Assembly (NCBI GenBank): GCA_900753285.1
Contig: CAADYN010000033.1
Coordinates: 1 to 13,667 of the forward strand
Direction of reading: 5' to 3'
Origin: Clostridia bacterium
Lineage (GTDB): Bacteria > Bacillota > Clostridia > Oscillospirales > CAG-272
DNA length: 13,667 nt
The notes under the pieces are model-generated. The model was given only the letters and a program-made list of their open reading frames with translations. It had not been told where the DNA came from and ran no database searches. Below, piece by piece: positions 12,582 through 13,667 of the stretch. Numbering within the stretch: the stretch's first letter is position 1; each line of letters starts with the position of its first letter. The translations under genes were made by a program, and so were the position numbers.

Positions 12582-13121
12582 ATGTCAAGAATTGGTAGAG
12601 CTCCGATCACGGTTCCCGCAGGCGTTACCGTAACAGTAGGAGAAAATAATCTTATCACAGTAAAGGGTCCGAAAGGCACTCTCACATACACAGCACATCC
12701 GGGCATGACTGTAAAAGTCGACGGTGCTGTAGTTACCGTTTCCCGTCCCGATGACGAAGCTGAAAATCGTGCGCTCCATGGTCTTACCCGTACTCTCATC
12801 CACAACATGGTAGTCGGCGTATCCCAGGGTTACGAAAAGAAGCTCGAGATCGTTGGCGTAGGTTACAGAGCAGCTAAGGAAGGCAAAAAGCTCACTCTCA
12901 ACCTCGGTCACTCTCACCCCATATACTTCGAGGAAAGCGACCTCGTAAAGTTTGATGTTCCGGACGCAAACACCATCATCGTAAAGTCATACGATAAGCA
13001 GGTTTGCGGACAGATCGCAGCGGAAATCCGTTCCAAGAGACCGCCTGAACCGTACCACGGCAAGGGTGTTAAATACTCCGGAGAACACATCCGCCGCAAA
13101 GCCGGAAAGACCGGTAAATAA
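12582..13121 (+). CDS. rplF: 50S ribosomal protein L6
   Basis: 179 aa, normal for uL6 with its two repeated domains. The first opens MSRIGRAPITVPAGVTVTVG and has VKGPKGTLTYT. The second has GYEKKLEIVGVGYRAAKEGK. The C-terminal signature is PPEPYHGKGVKYSGEHIRRK followed by AGKTGK. L6 lies near the factor-binding site and L7/L12 stalk base. The SD AGAGGAGG sits upstream, and the gene follows rpsH by 18 nt. No truncation. Confidence 0.97.
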   Translation: MSRIGRAPITVPAGVTVTVGENNLITVKGPKGTLTYTAHPGMTVKVDGAVVTVSRPDDEAENRALHGLTRTLIHNMVVGVSQGYEKKLEIVGVGYRAAKEGKKLTLNLGHSHPIYFEESDLVKFDVPDANTIIVKSYDKQVCGQIAAEIRSKRPPEPYHGKGVKYSGEHIRRKAGKTGK

Positions 13122-13139
13122 TGAAAGGAGACGTAAACA

Positions 13140-13499
13140 ATGGTTTCAAAAAAGGATAAAAACGCTCAGCGTCTTAAGAGACACGCAAGAGTTCGTGGAA
13201 AAATTTCCGGAACAACCGAACGTCCCCGTCTGGCTGTTTACCGTTCAAACGCTAATATCTACGCTCAGATCATCGACGATGTTAAGGGCGTAACACTTTG
13301 CTCCGCTTCTACCGTAGAAAAGGATTTCGAAGGTATCGGCTCCAACAAGGAAGCTGCTAAGAAGGTCGGAAAGAAGATCGCAGAAAAAGCTCTCGCAGGC
13401 GGCATTACAGAAGTTGTATTCGACCGCGGCGGTTATATCTATCACGGACGTGTATCGGAGCTCGCTGCAGGTGCAAGAGAAGGCGGACTTAAGTTCTAA
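13140..13499 (+). CDS. rplR: 50S ribosomal protein L18
   Basis: 119 aa, normal for uL18. The basic N-terminus (QRLKRHARVRGKISGTTERP) binds 5S rRNA. It is followed by RLAVYRSNANIYAQIIDD, AAKKVGKKIAEKAL, VVFDRGGYIYHGRVSELAAG and AREGGLKF. AAAGGAGA precedes the ATG. It forms the 5S particle with L5. The gap to rpsE is 125 nt and holds two hairpins. Confidence 0.97.
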   Translation: MVSKKDKNAQRLKRHARVRGKISGTTERPRLAVYRSNANIYAQIIDDVKGVTLCSASTVEKDFEGIGSNKEAAKKVGKKIAEKALAGGITEVVFDRGGYIYHGRVSELAAGAREGGLKF

Positions 13500-13539
13500 G
13501 CTTTCCGTGCATCTCGGCTGAGAAGACCGGTTTGTACAC

Positions 13540-13560
13540 TGTTTAATCAAAAGTTAAACA
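13540..13560 (+). promoter_or_regulatory. Hairpin in the rplR-rpsE spacer
   Basis: TGTTTAA (13540-13546) pairs perfectly with TTAAACA (13554-13560), with a loop of tcaaaag. A/T-rich and without a T-run after it, so not a terminator. Confidence 0.4.
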
Positions 13561-13585
13561 TCATATCTGTTGAAAAAGGCGGCAG

Positions 13586-13609
13586 TAGTCGCGTATTGAC
13601 TCGCGGCTA
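13586..13609 (+). promoter_or_regulatory. 8-bp hairpin just before the rpsE ribosome binding site
   Basis: TAGTCGCG (13586-13593) pairs with CGCGGCTA (13602-13609) over 8 bp with one G-U, around the loop TATTGACT. It ends 3 nt before AAAGGA (13613-13618), close enough to affect ribosome loading on rpsE. Confidence 0.5.
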
Positions 13610-13624
13610 AAGAAAGGATTAATA

Positions 13625-13667
13625 ATGGCAAAGAGATTCAATCCCGAAGGGCTCGAACTTAAAGAAA
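13625..13667 (+). CDS. rpsE: 30S ribosomal protein S5, N-terminal fragment (cut by window edge)
   Basis: Only 14 codons are visible, MAKRFNPEGLELKE, before the window ends. The identification rests on gene order (rpsE always follows rplR in spc clusters) and on the start, which resembles the short N-terminal lead of uS5. AAAGGA lies 6 nt before the ATG. Most of the protein is outside the window. Confidence 0.85.
   Translation, partial: MAKRFNPEGLELKE

Overview
The window is the start of a canonical Firmicutes S10-spc ribosomal protein cluster on the + strand, with a divergent four-gene operon on the - strand to its left. Three things point to a Clostridia-type bacterium, and a gut Oscillospirales/Ruminococcaceae relative is my best guess: the unbroken order rpsJ-rplC-rplD-rplW-rplB-rpsS-rplV-rpsC-rplP-rpmC-rpsQ-rplN-rplX-rplE-rpsN-rpsH-rplF-rplR-rpsE, the short zinc-binding (C+) form of S14, and very strong AGGAGG Shine-Dalgarno (SD) sites. 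The genus is inference; the sequence does not prove it.

Left part (1-4221, - strand). Read in the direction of transcription there are four closely spaced genes: a 7-8 TM protein of unknown function, a TelA-family (toxic anion resistance) protein, a membrane-anchored TPM-domain protein with a long Q/N/R/Y/S-rich cytoplasmic tail, and an ABC-F ATPase cut by the left window edge. Spacers of 32, 12 and 30 nt and one good -10 box upstream suggest one transcript.

Middle (4222-4742). This is a divergent intergenic region. It carries a - strand -10 box, a strong extended -10 promoter for the S10 operon (TTGATT-17-TGATAAAAT), and a structured leader of about 255 nt before rpsJ. The leader has three successive stem-loops and an 18-codon open frame near its 5' end.

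Right part (4743-13667, + strand). Nineteen ribosomal protein genes are present, the last (rpsE) cut by the window edge. Most junctions are tight: 1-nt overlaps at rplD/rplW and rpsC/rplP, others 3-20 nt. Four junctions are instead expanded and full of potential RNA hairpins: rpsJ-rplC (265 nt), rpsQ-rplN (359 nt), rpsN-rpsH (206 nt) and rplR-rpsE (125 nt). The rpsQ-rplN gap lies exactly at the S10/spc boundary known from E. coli and has a plausible promoter of its own. The rpsJ-rplC gap holds a decayed tandem duplication of the rpsJ 3' end. The S10 leader and the rpsH leader share a two-part sequence motif in the same order.

The genes themselves are ordinary. They supply the proteins of both ribosomal subunits in one co-expressed block, and the ABC-F ATPase next door also belongs to a ribosome-acting family. 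Anything new here is in the non-coding spacers, not in a new protein system. All RNA structures below were read by eye and have not been tested by covariation.
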